From Alphaproteobacteria bacterium (GTDB taxonomy: Bacteria > Pseudomonadota > Alphaproteobacteria > Caulobacterales > Hyphomonadaceae): a DNA stretch of 52,564 nt. The position numbers and the translations under genes were made by a program. Numbering within the stretch: position 1 is the first letter of the stretch; each line of letters begins with the position of its first letter. Positions 17,858 through 26,414 of the stretch are shown piece after piece. The DNA lies in the NCBI GenBank assembly GCA_018969425.1, contig JAGWYJ010000020.1:1-52564 (forward strand), read 5' to 3'. The notes under the pieces are model-generated. The model did no database searches, was not told the DNA's origin, and was given only the letters and a program-made list of their open reading frames with translations.

Positions 17858-19144
17858 TCAGGCCGGTCGCCTCGCATAGAGCCCAAATCCGGCGATGACG
17901 AGGTAGCAGGCGGCGGGAAGAGCCAGCGCCACCGCCAGACTGCCGGATGCGTCCGCGATCATTCCGGTCAGAAGCGGGACGACCGCTCCGCCGAAGATAG
18001 CGACGTTGATGATCCCCGACCCGTCAGCAGCCCTGGGGCCGAGTTTCTCGCAGGCCAGAGCGAATATGGTCGGGAACATGATGGAGTTCATGAGACCGAT
18101 CGCCAGGAGACTGTAGCCGGAGACGTCTCCCACACTCTGCGTGGACAGGACGATCAGTGCGATCGCACCGGCGGCGGTGAAGGCGAGCACGATCCCCGGG
18201 CTCACCAGCCTCAGGATCAGCGAGCCGATGAAGCGACCGATCATGGCCCCGCCCCAATAGACGCTGATGAGCTTGCCGGCGTCCTGCTCGCCAAGCCCCA
18301 TCACATGGGCCTGCATGAGATAGTTCACAATGAGCGATCCGATCGCCACTTCAGCGCCGACATAGAGAAAGATGCAGAGCGCGCCGAGGCCGAAGCGGGG
18401 ACGAGCCAGCAGATCGAGACCCGCAAGACCGCCGCTCGCCTCGTGGGTCTCGCCCTTCAGTCGATTGCGGAACATCCAGACCACGAGCGCGACCACCAGA
18501 AGGGATGCGGCGAGGCCGGCGTATCCATTGACGATCGCCCGGCTCTCTTCAGTCCGATAGGCCTGAAGCTCGGCGCCTGAGAGCTGATCCGCACTCACAT
18601 TGGCGATGCTTCCCAGAATAAGGATGGCGCCGAAAATCGGAAAAATGGTGGTGCCCAGCGAGTTGAACGCCTGTGCGAAGGTCAGTCGCGAATGCGAGGT
18701 GCGAGCCGGGCCGAGAAGCGAGATGAGAGGGTTCGAGACCACCTGAACGATCACCACGCCCGAGGCGAGGACGAACAGCGCCAGGAGAAAAAGGGCGTAG
18801 GTTGCGCTGGCCGCGGCCGGGATAAACATGAGACAGCCCAGCATCATCGCCGAGAGCCCGGCGACTGCCCCACGCATATAGCCTATGCGCTTGACGAGGC
18901 GCGCGCCGGGGATCCCGATCACCAGATAGGCGGTGAAGAAGCAGAACTGCACCAGCATGGCCTGAGTGTAGTTCAGGGTGAACAGCTCCTTGAGCTTGGG
19001 GATGATCACATCGTTGAGTGACGTGATCCCTCCGAAGATGAAGAAGAGGACCATCACAAAGATACGAAGCTCAGGCGCATCGATATGCCCCGGAGATGAT
19101 CCGCTCTCAGGGCGGGTCGCGGTGGGTTCAGGGGCAAGCGCCAT
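17858..19144 (-). CDS. FucP-type sugar MFS transporter of the glucan locus
   Basis: The 428-residue product has 12 hydrophobic helices. The early segment FFIFGGITSLNDVIIPKLKELFTLNYTQAMLVQFCFF is typical of the FucP/NagP glucose-galactose-fucose proton symporter family. It should carry the monosaccharide or short oligosaccharide released by the upstream GH16 and GH3 enzymes across the inner membrane. The ATG at 19144 is chosen because AGGAG sits six bases before it, whereas ATG 19150 would touch that site. It follows the GH3 stop with a 23-base gap as the last gene of the operon. Confidence 0.92.
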   Translation of the reverse strand: MALAPEPTATRPESGSSPGHIDAPELRIFVMVLFFIFGGITSLNDVIIPKLKELFTLNYTQAMLVQFCFFTAYLVIGIPGARLVKRIGYMRGAVAGLSAMMLGCLMFIPAAASATYALFLLALFVLASGVVIVQVVSNPLISLLGPARTSHSRLTFAQAFNSLGTTIFPIFGAILILGSIANVSADQLSGAELQAYRTEESRAIVNGYAGLAASLLVVALVVWMFRNRLKGETHEASGGLAGLDLLARPRFGLGALCIFLYVGAEVAIGSLIVNYLMQAHVMGLGEQDAGKLISVYWGGAMIGRFIGSLILRLVSPGIVLAFTAAGAIALIVLSTQSVGDVSGYSLLAIGLMNSIMFPTIFALACEKLGPRAADGSGIINVAIFGGAVVPLLTGMIADASGSLAVALALPAACYLVIAGFGLYARRPA

Positions 19145-19167
19145 CGTCATCTCCTGGCGTGAGCGTC

Positions 19168-21588
19168 TCAGAAAGGTCCGGCGCATCCCTCGGCCGGATC
19201 ACCCGGGACGAGACTGATGCGCTCGACATCGAAGCTGAAAGCGGCGTCCGCTTCAAGTGTCACGCCGCGCGCACCCTCTCCCACACAGGAGACAGGGATA
19301 TGCAGATTGCGCCAGTCCTTGCCCGCCGCGAGCTCGAAGCTCGAGGTCAGATCGACCTTCGAAGCGCCCGCCGGCGCGACTGCAGAGAGGTTCAGGCGAG
19401 CCGATGGACGCTGGGGAACCCGCACCCGGAGCACGAGCGTCGCATCCTTAGGAAGAGAGGCCTCACCCCACTCAAGGCGCAGGCGCGCCGGACCGCTCCA
19501 GACAAGACGTCGGGCGTCCTCCTGAGCGGACAGATCGAACGCGTTCAGCGACAGTCCGCCGGCCGGACTTGTCCCCTGGAGGTTAGCCAGTCGCGACGGC
19601 CCGCCGGCATCCTCGGCCGACGCATTGACGGACGGATCCAGTCCACGCGCAAAGATGCGGCGCTGCGAGGCGGACCCCGCATCAAGCAGAGAACAGGCAG
19701 TGTCAAACTCTGCAGGCCCCGGAGGCGCAGCGTAAGACCCGCCCGCTCCCAAGGGAAAGAGAGCTCCGCTGCGCGCCGTGCAGTCCTTCGGCCATGCGAA
19801 GGACAGTCGACCTGAAAAATCGTATCGGGGCTTTCTGTCCTGAGTTCCCACCAGCACGTCGGCGACACCCGTCCCTTCGCTGCCCGGCAGCCAGGCGGCT
19901 ACGAAGGCGTCTGCGAGGGCGAGCTCTCGATTGCTCCAGAGCGGACGGCCCGACACAAGGACGGCAACGGTCGGAATTCCTTCAGCCTTGAACCGCCGGA
20001 GCAGACGAAGACCCGCCTCATCTCTCAGGACGTGGTCGTCGCGATCGCCGACGAACTCGGCATAGGCTTCTTCTCCGAACACCACGATCGCAAGATCGGG
20101 ACGTTCCTGATAGCTCCCATCCACGGACAGCCGAGCCGTTCCGCCGCTCTCGGACAGAAGCCTGGAAAGCCCCTGAAAGATTGAGGTCGACCCGCGGAAA
20201 TCCGCATTGGCGAGGGTCCCGCCCCCCTGCCACGTAATGGACCAGCCTCCGGTCTGCCGGGGTACGTCATCCGCCGCAGGGCCAGCCACCAGGACCTTCG
20301 CTGAGGCCGATATCGGCAGCACGCCATTATTCTTGAGAAGCACGAGCGATTTGCGAACCGCCTCACGGGCCAGCGCCCTGTGCTCGTCAGACCCCAGACG
20401 CTCCCAGTCGCCCGCAAGCTGACGTTCGGAGGGCCGCGGCTTGTCGAACAGGCCGTAAGCAAGTTTCAGACGGAGCACCCGAAGAACCGCCTCGTCGATC
20501 CGCGTCAGGGGAATGCGACCATCCTTCACCTGGGCAAGAAGGGTCTCGTAGAGCCCCTTCCAGTCCTCAGGGACCATGTAGACATCGAGCCCCGCCATGA
20601 GAGAGACCGGGCAGTCCGCGTTTGTGCACCCCTCAAGCTCTCCATGCCCGTTCCAGTCGCCTACGACCGGTCCTTTGAAGCCCAGCTCTCCCCGGAGAAG
20701 TCCCGTCAGGTACTCCTCGCTGGCATGCATCTTTTGACCATTCACGGAGGAAAAGGAGGCCATCACGGAGCCAACTCCCGCGGCGATCGCCTGACGATAG
20801 GGAACGATATGAATGCGCTTTAGATCTGCGATATCGCCCACGGCGTCGCCCCGATCCTTGCCGCGCGTCCCTCCGTCAGCAAAGAAATGCTTCGCGGTGG
20901 CGATGATCCGGGACTGGTCCAGAAATTCCGGCGATCCGGGCGCGCCCTGCAGCCCCTCGATGACAGCGCCTCCCAGCTCCGAGACCAGCTCGGGGTCCGA
21001 GGAGAAGCTCTCATAGGTCCGGCCCCAGCGGATGTCCGTGGTGACGGCCAGCGTCGGCGCAAAGGTCCAGTCTATCCCCGTCACAGCGACTTCTGCAGCC
21101 GTCGCCTCGCCGATCCGCTTCAGCAGATCGGAATCGCGCGTCGCGCCAAGTCCGATGTTGTGGGGAAAGACGGTGGCGCCGGGGACGTTATTATGTCCGT
21201 GAAGAGCGTCCGTCGCCCAGAGAGCCGGAATGACGATCTGCCCGTCCGGCATCGGAGCCGACGAGGCGTCCCAGAAGGCGTCGGCCAGCTTCAGCCACTC
21301 TTCGGCCGACGCCAGATCATTCCCGCCCGGACCGCTGTTGCCGCCGTTGAGGATGACCCCGAACCGATATCGTTCCACATCCTCGGGGGTGATGGCGGAG
21401 ATATCCGGCATCACGAGCTGGGCGATCTTCCTGTCCAGGGACATGCCTGCGAGAATCTCACGGGCCCGCTTGTCCAGCGCTGCATCCGCTGCGCCCGCAT
21501 CACCGCTATTGCCGGCGGGGCTGCAGCTCGCGGCGACCACCCAGGCGAAAGCAAGAAAAAGGCCTCTCAAGACGGACGCCGAGGTCAT
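19168..21588 (-). CDS. GH3 family beta-glucosidase/exo-glucanase, lipoprotein
   Basis: The 806-residue protein is a glycoside hydrolase family 3 enzyme resembling ExoP-type exo-1,3/1,4-beta-glucanases. It has a lipoprotein-like signal (lipobox-like AASC near residue 22). The (beta/alpha)8 domain holds SLDRKIAQLVMPD, KHFFADGG and the nucleophile region GPVVGDWNGHGELEGC with its Asp. The second domain has SLVLLKNNGVLPI and WPLGXX-like LPGSEGTGVADVL. A C-terminal beta-rich extension of about 170 residues follows. It probably trims beta-1,3-glucan oligomers to glucose in the periplasm. Its ATG overlaps the GH16 stop by four bases. Confidence 0.95.
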   Translation of the reverse strand: MTSASVLRGLFLAFAWVVAASCSPAGNSGDAGAADAALDKRAREILAGMSLDRKIAQLVMPDISAITPEDVERYRFGVILNGGNSGPGGNDLASAEEWLKLADAFWDASSAPMPDGQIVIPALWATDALHGHNNVPGATVFPHNIGLGATRDSDLLKRIGEATAAEVAVTGIDWTFAPTLAVTTDIRWGRTYESFSSDPELVSELGGAVIEGLQGAPGSPEFLDQSRIIATAKHFFADGGTRGKDRGDAVGDIADLKRIHIVPYRQAIAAGVGSVMASFSSVNGQKMHASEEYLTGLLRGELGFKGPVVGDWNGHGELEGCTNADCPVSLMAGLDVYMVPEDWKGLYETLLAQVKDGRIPLTRIDEAVLRVLRLKLAYGLFDKPRPSERQLAGDWERLGSDEHRALAREAVRKSLVLLKNNGVLPISASAKVLVAGPAADDVPRQTGGWSITWQGGGTLANADFRGSTSIFQGLSRLLSESGGTARLSVDGSYQERPDLAIVVFGEEAYAEFVGDRDDHVLRDEAGLRLLRRFKAEGIPTVAVLVSGRPLWSNRELALADAFVAAWLPGSEGTGVADVLVGTQDRKPRYDFSGRLSFAWPKDCTARSGALFPLGAGGSYAAPPGPAEFDTACSLLDAGSASQRRIFARGLDPSVNASAEDAGGPSRLANLQGTSPAGGLSLNAFDLSAQEDARRLVWSGPARLRLEWGEASLPKDATLVLRVRVPQRPSARLNLSAVAPAGASKVDLTSSFELAAGKDWRNLHIPVSCVGEGARGVTLEADAAFSFDVERISLVPGDPAEGCAGPF

Positions 21589-22451
21589 TGTTTATCCTTT
21601 GGATCTGGACGCTGGTAGACGCGGACGTAATCGACCTCCATTCGCGCCGGGAAGGCTTCCTCCTCAATGCCCCTCTGGCCGCCCCACACACCGCCCACGG
21701 CGACATTAAGAAGAATGTGCATCGGCTGATCGAAGGGCCATCTCGCCCTGTCCTTGCGGACCTTCTTGAACAGGAAACGCGGCTCGTCATCGACCGCCAT
21801 CGCGATGTGATCCGGGGTCCAGAGCAGCTGATATCGATGCATCTCGTCACACGCCCCGTCGATCTTGAAAATCGACGTCTTCTGGCTGCCCTTCGAAAAG
21901 TTGAAGGTTCGTGTGTGGATCGTCTGATTGATCTCTTCCGGAGCAAAACCGACATGCTCCATGATGTCGATCTCTCCTCCCTCAGGCCACACGACGTCGG
22001 GATCCTCCGGGAGCATCCAGATCGCCGGCCAGGACCCGACCACGCAGGGTACGCGCGCGCGGATTTCGAAGAACCCGTAGGTCCAGCTGGCCTTGCCTTG
22101 AGTGAAAAGACGGGCGGAGGTGAATTTCTGTCCGCCATAGTCCGGGACGCTCTCGGGCGAGAGCGTCTCGGCACGCGCCTCGATCACGAGAACGCCGTTC
22201 TCGATGCGTGAGTTCTCGAGCCTGCCTTTCGAGTAATACTGCCGCTCCTGATTATACCATCCGATCGCATTGCGGTGGGTATCGTAGGCCCATCGCGCCG
22301 GATCCGGCAGGCCGTCAACGTCGAATTCATCAGAAAAGACGAGCTCATAGCCAGGCGGCGGACGATGAGGGACCGACTGAGGTTCGGCGACAGCCAGTCC
22401 CGATGCTGAGCACAATACCGCCCAGAGGGCCGCAATGCGTGTCGCTCCCAT
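21585..22451 (-). CDS. GH16 family endo-beta-glucanase (laminarinase-like)
   Basis: The 288-residue exported protein is a glycoside hydrolase family 16 jelly-roll enzyme. The catalytic motif GGEIDIMEHVG contains the two Glu and one Asp of the retaining GH16 mechanism. WAYDTHRNAIGWYNQERQYY, the FEIRARVP strand and HILLNVAVGGVWGG are family landmarks of the laminarinase (beta-1,3-glucanase) subgroup. A signal peptide ends at VAEP. The ATG at 22451 has GGAGGGC eight bases upstream and begins the signal peptide. An upstream ATG at 22505 lacks this site. It overlaps the GH3 gene by four bases. Confidence 0.94.
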   Translation of the reverse strand: MGATRIAALWAVLCSASGLAVAEPQSVPHRPPPGYELVFSDEFDVDGLPDPARWAYDTHRNAIGWYNQERQYYSKGRLENSRIENGVLVIEARAETLSPESVPDYGGQKFTSARLFTQGKASWTYGFFEIRARVPCVVGSWPAIWMLPEDPDVVWPEGGEIDIMEHVGFAPEEINQTIHTRTFNFSKGSQKTSIFKIDGACDEMHRYQLLWTPDHIAMAVDDEPRFLFKKVRKDRARWPFDQPMHILLNVAVGGVWGGQRGIEEEAFPARMEVDYVRVYQRPDPKDKQ

Positions 22452-22530
22452 AGTCCGAAGCCCTCCAACTGCCGACGTTCGAAGATCCTGAGCGACGGCC
22501 CGCATACGCAGACCGTCGCCCGGACTATGA

Positions 22531-25230
22531 TCAGAACTTCACTCTCATGCGGCCGCCGACGGTGAGCGGACGCGTAAAGAAGCGCGTGTTGTCGAACTGC
22601 GTAATGATGATCGCCGCCTCATGGACCGTATCGGTCGCATTGTTGGCGTAGACCTCAAAGCGAAGCCGGTTGTCGGTTCCGTGCGAATAGCCCGCACCGA
22701 CATCGAACGTCCAGTATCCGTCCACGCGATCATTGAGGCGAAGGCGGGGATTTGTAGGGTTCTGGAAGTCCTGGCTGTTGAAGATGGTCATGAACTGCGA
22801 GGAGCGATAGCCCGCAGAGACGACCCAGTCGAAGGAGCCCGTCTCTACATCGATGGTCTGGGACAGCGAGGCGTTCAGCTGCCAGCGGGGCGTACGCGGA
22901 AGGCGCTTGCCGTCGATGGACTGGAAGATCGCCTCGGCCGGCGCGACGTCGGACTGGAAACGGAAGTCCTGGATCGGACGCGAGTTCTTGATCTTCGCTT
23001 CCATCCACAACGCATTGAAGTCGAGGTTGATGTTGGCGGGCAGATCAAAACCGCCTTCGAGGTTGAGGCCGTAGATCTCCGAGTCGGCCGCGTTGTAGCT
23101 GTAGGAGATAACCAGGGCCGTGTTGGTGTTGGGAGGCACCGGAATGGTGTTGCCCAGCGAGCTCTGGAAGGAAACGATCTGGGAGACCGACAGGAGCGAA
23201 GTGAACACCTGATCGTCATAGTCATTGTAGAAGAGAGACGCGTTGAGACGCGCTCCGATATCCCCGATCAGGAACTCGTTCTTGGATCCGATCTCATAGA
23301 GACGAACCTGTTCGGTTCCATAGACCGGCGCCACACCGGCGTCGCCAATGTTGTCGTTGAAGCCGCCGGACTTGTGGCCGGTCGCGATCAGAGCGTAGAG
23401 GAGATTATCGTCCGAGAGATCGTACTCTCCGCGCAGACGCCAGTCGATGAAATTGTCCTTCATCGAACCGGTCTGACGGAAGATCTGCCCTGGGAATGGC
23501 AGACCGTAGGTGAACTGGCCGCTCGGCTCGAAGCCCTGGCAGGTCCAGAAGTCGCCCGTGATCGTGTCCTGACACACAGGAAGACCCGGAACGAACCCGA
23601 AATGGCCTTCGAACGGTCCGTTGGCGAAGATGTCGTCGACGTTATCGCGCACGCCGAACTTCTTCACTCCGTTCATGTAGAAGGCGATCGCCTCCGCGTT
23701 GCTGACAGCTCCATCCTTGTTGGTGTCCGGATTGAAGATCGTGCGGCCCTGGCCGGCGAACTCAAATCCTTCGGTGCCGACGCGAACCCCTCCGCAGCAG
23801 TTGAAATTACCGTCGCCCAGCGCGAACCCGTATCGAGCCGCGATCCCTTCACGTGATTTCTGGTCGTCGGTGTATCGCAGGCCCGCTGTCACGCGGAGCT
23901 TGTCGTTCATCTCATAAGTCGCATCGCCATAGGCGGCCCACGACTCTGCGTTCACATCAGGCATATTGAACTCGGCGCCCGAGAAGAACAGGTTGCGATC
24001 CGCAGCCGCGCCAAGGAAGGCGTACTGGTCCTCCTTGAAGTAGAGGCCGCCAAGAGTCCAGATCAGCGGACCGGTTGAGTCAAACAGACGGATCTCGTGA
24101 TAGTGAGATTTCGAATCCGTCACCGACTGGAAGCGCGACCAGTTGTCCAGCTCTTCGGTGAGGGTTCCCGGAAGCGCCGTCAGGCTTCCGATCAGCCCCG
24201 GATAATAGGGAGCGATCGGGGTCGCTGCGTCATAGTTGTAGACCATGTCGCGGTAGCTGCCGGTGTACTCGATGGTGAAGGGGTCGGCCTTGTAGGTGAC
24301 GACGCCGCGCACGCCCCAGTGTTCGATATCAAGATCGGGCGTGAACGCCCGGGCGACCACCTGACGGGGGTCCTTGATCTCGTCAGGACGCACGCCGTTG
24401 CCGAGTGGGTTGGCGTAATTGCTTCCGGTCCAGCCGGTACCGGTCTCATGAATGTAGTCGCCCGCCAGAAGGACGCTCAGGCGGTCCGAGGGCTTCACAA
24501 GAAGCTGGGCGCGGTAGGCGAGATTGTCTTCCGCTTCCGCGACATCGATGTTCGTCACCGGGCCGACATTCTGATAATAGCTGTCGTGGCTGAGCATCAT
24601 GCCCGAGAAGCGGAAGGCGGCGTTGTCTCCGATCGGCACGTTCATCATGCCGCGAACCGACTTCTGGTTATAATTTCCATACTCCGCCTCGAGCTCGGAA
24701 TCCCACACTCCGATCCCGGGCTTCCAGGCGATCGCATTGACCGATCCGGCCGTGGCGTTGCGGCCCCTCAGCGTGCCCTGGGGCCCGAAATTGACCTCGA
24801 CGCGCTCGATATCGAAAAAGGCTGAACCGATACCCGAGGGCCGCGGCACGTAGACCCCGTCATAGTGGAAGGCCGCCGCGGGATCGCCAAGCTCGGTGTT
24901 GTTGCTCGATCCGACGCCCCGGATCCAGACTTCGACATTGCCGCCATTGTTGGCGACAGTCAGACCCGGAATGACGTCGTTGAAATCCGTGATGTCCTGA
25001 ATGCCGCGCTTCTTGATCTGATCCCCGCCAAACACAGCGGCGGTTCCGGCATAATCCTGAAGGTTCTGCTCGCGCCGATCGGCGGTGACGACGACGACGT
25101 CCCCATCCTCAGAGGTCTCGCCCACTGCGGGCGGATCGACCGGCTTGGTCTGCGCCGTCTGCGCAGACGCCTGCGCCGCCAGGGCGCAGACGGAGGCTCC
25201 AAAGGTCAAAGCTACAGCCAGATTGCGCAT
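22531..25230 (-). CDS. TonB-dependent receptor for glucan oligosaccharides
   Basis: The 899-residue receptor has a signal peptide ending at ASAQ and a TonB-box-like DVVVVTADRREQNLQD. The plug has GIQDITDFNDVIPGLTV, VEVWIRGVGSSNN and RVEVNFGPQGTLRGRNATAGSVN, and the barrel ends in GGRMRVKF. Its position as first gene before GH16, GH3 and sugar MFS genes says that it brings beta-glucan fragments across the outer membrane. The ATG at 25230 starts the signal peptide and follows AGGAAGGGAACG. A longer frame upstream would cross the operators. Two lac-type operators precede it. Confidence 0.95.
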   Translation of the reverse strand: MRNLAVALTFGASVCALAAQASAQTAQTKPVDPPAVGETSEDGDVVVVTADRREQNLQDYAGTAAVFGGDQIKKRGIQDITDFNDVIPGLTVANNGGNVEVWIRGVGSSNNTELGDPAAAFHYDGVYVPRPSGIGSAFFDIERVEVNFGPQGTLRGRNATAGSVNAIAWKPGIGVWDSELEAEYGNYNQKSVRGMMNVPIGDNAAFRFSGMMLSHDSYYQNVGPVTNIDVAEAEDNLAYRAQLLVKPSDRLSVLLAGDYIHETGTGWTGSNYANPLGNGVRPDEIKDPRQVVARAFTPDLDIEHWGVRGVVTYKADPFTIEYTGSYRDMVYNYDAATPIAPYYPGLIGSLTALPGTLTEELDNWSRFQSVTDSKSHYHEIRLFDSTGPLIWTLGGLYFKEDQYAFLGAAADRNLFFSGAEFNMPDVNAESWAAYGDATYEMNDKLRVTAGLRYTDDQKSREGIAARYGFALGDGNFNCCGGVRVGTEGFEFAGQGRTIFNPDTNKDGAVSNAEAIAFYMNGVKKFGVRDNVDDIFANGPFEGHFGFVPGLPVCQDTITGDFWTCQGFEPSGQFTYGLPFPGQIFRQTGSMKDNFIDWRLRGEYDLSDDNLLYALIATGHKSGGFNDNIGDAGVAPVYGTEQVRLYEIGSKNEFLIGDIGARLNASLFYNDYDDQVFTSLLSVSQIVSFQSSLGNTIPVPPNTNTALVISYSYNAADSEIYGLNLEGGFDLPANINLDFNALWMEAKIKNSRPIQDFRFQSDVAPAEAIFQSIDGKRLPRTPRWQLNASLSQTIDVETGSFDWVVSAGYRSSQFMTIFNSQDFQNPTNPRLRLNDRVDGYWTFDVGAGYSHGTDNRLRFEVYANNATDTVHEAAIIITQFDNTRFFTRPLTVGGRMRVKF

Positions 25231-25274
25231 GGTTTGCGTTCCCTTCCTGTCCCAGTCTTTCGCTGACTGAAAAA

Positions 25275-25303
25275 ACGCTAGCCGGAATTGTGAGCGCTCG
25301 CAA
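25275..25303 (-). promoter_or_regulatory. Predicted promoter of the glucan-utilisation operon
   Basis: On the minus strand TTGCGA (25303-25298) and TAGCGT (25280-25275) are separated by exactly 17 bases and resemble -35 and -10 boxes. The upstream operator covers the -35 box and spacer, so a bound LacI protein would block RNA polymerase. The -10 match is only moderate. Confidence 0.45.
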
Positions 25304-25305
25304 TC
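25286..25305. promoter_or_regulatory. LacI-type operator 1
   Basis: The half-sites AATTGTGAGC and GATTGCGAGC (the second read on the other strand) agree at eight of ten bases. The core closely resembles the symmetric lac operator TGTGAGCGCTCACA. It sits between the divergent receptor and LacI genes. Confidence 0.8.
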
Positions 25306-25308
25306 CTT

Positions 25309-25328
25309 AATTGTGATCGCTCCCAATT
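25309..25328. promoter_or_regulatory. LacI-type operator 2
   Basis: AATTGTGATC and its partner AATTGGGAGC (other strand) agree at eight of ten bases. The centre is 23 bases from the centre of operator 1, about two helical turns, which suits cooperative or overlapping binding. It lies just upstream of the TTGACT that could be the -35 box of the LacI gene. Confidence 0.75.
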
Positions 25329-25367
25329 TGACTTTGTATCAACTTTCATCTGTTTTAGACGGTATTC

Positions 25368-26414
25368 ATGACCAAGCGCGCCGACATAACGATAGATGAC
25401 GTTGCGGAAGCTGCGGGGGTCTCCCGGCAGACGGTCTCGCGGGTCATCAACCGCGGTCCTCACGTTAAACCCCTGGTCCGGGATCGGGTTCAGAAGGCCA
25501 TCGACAGCCTCGGCTATGTCCCAAATCTCAGCGCCCGGCGCATGGCCGGATCGCGCTCCTATCTCATCCTCGCCATCAACGACCGCAAACGCACAATCGA
25601 GAACTGGGCGGCCGGACGGGGGAATGACTGGGTCGACCAGATGCTCTTCGGCGGCATGACCGAGTGCGAGCGGCAGGGATATCACCTGCTCTTCGAGCTG
25701 ATCGACACTGAGACCGAGCCCGCGCTGCGACAGCTGGCGAACGTGTCCGGCGCCCTGCGCCCGGACGGTGTGATCCTCACCCCGCCGCACTCGGATAACG
25801 AGGCCCTCTGCGCCTGGCTGACGGAACGTTCGATCCCGTTCGCCCGGATCGGTCACAGGGTCGGATCCCACAGCGTCGATGTCTTCATGGACGAAGCCGG
25901 CGCCGCGCACGAGGCGACGCGCGGGCTCATCGCGCTGGGTCATTCCCGCATCGCCTATATCGCCGGCGCGCCCAATTACGGGGCATCCGCCCAGAGGATT
26001 TCGGGATATGAGCAAGCCCTCAGAGAGGCCGGTGCGACCCTCGAAACATCGATGGTGGCGACCGGGGGGTTCAGCTTCCAGGCGGCGGCCGACATCATAG
26101 ACGGGATGCTGAAGAGCTCTCCTGCGCCCAGCGCCTTCATCTGCGACAATGACGAGATGGCGTTCGCCGCCCTTCATGTCGCCGCGAGCCACGGCTTTTC
26201 CGCGCCTCAGGATCTCTCGGTCATCAGCTTCGAGGATACGCCGGGGGTCAGGTTCTCCGTGCCCCCGCTCACCGCCGTTCGTCAGCCGACCGCCGCAATG
26301 ATCGCCAGGGCCTGCGAGCGGCTGATCGCCATCAGCCGCGGAGAGGAAGGCTGGGGCGCTTTCCAGATCCCTTACGAACTCATCATGCGCGACAGCACGG
26401 GCCCGGCTCCGTGA
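25368..26414 (+). CDS. LacI/GalR-family regulator of the glucan locus
   Basis: The 348-residue regulator has a LacI helix-turn-helix at the N-terminus (ITIDDVAEAAGVSRQTVSRVI), the hinge helix SARRMAG and a periplasmic-binding-protein-like sugar domain. It is divergent from the receptor-GH16-GH3-MFS operon and 138 bases from its start, and two lac-type operators lie between them. It most likely represses both directions and is released by a glucan-derived sugar. The stop overlaps the GTG of the next MFS gene by four bases. Confidence 0.95.
   Translation: MTKRADITIDDVAEAAGVSRQTVSRVINRGPHVKPLVRDRVQKAIDSLGYVPNLSARRMAGSRSYLILAINDRKRTIENWAAGRGNDWVDQMLFGGMTECERQGYHLLFELIDTETEPALRQLANVSGALRPDGVILTPPHSDNEALCAWLTERSIPFARIGHRVGSHSVDVFMDEAGAAHEATRGLIALGHSRIAYIAGAPNYGASAQRISGYEQALREAGATLETSMVATGGFSFQAAADIIDGMLKSSPAPSAFICDNDEMAFAALHVAASHGFSAPQDLSVISFEDTPGVRFSVPPLTAVRQPTAAMIARACERLIAISRGEEGWGAFQIPYELIMRDSTGPAP

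Noticed and set aside
22621-23856. 411-codon plus-strand frame opposite the glucan receptor
   Set aside because: It is antisense to a clear TonB receptor, with no known domain. Such long antisense frames are usual in GC-rich DNA.
25286-25328. lac-operator sequences as cloning-vector contamination
   Set aside because: The two sites have imperfect and different halves, lie in proper place between divergent native genes and are followed by a native LacI-family gene, so they are natural operators.
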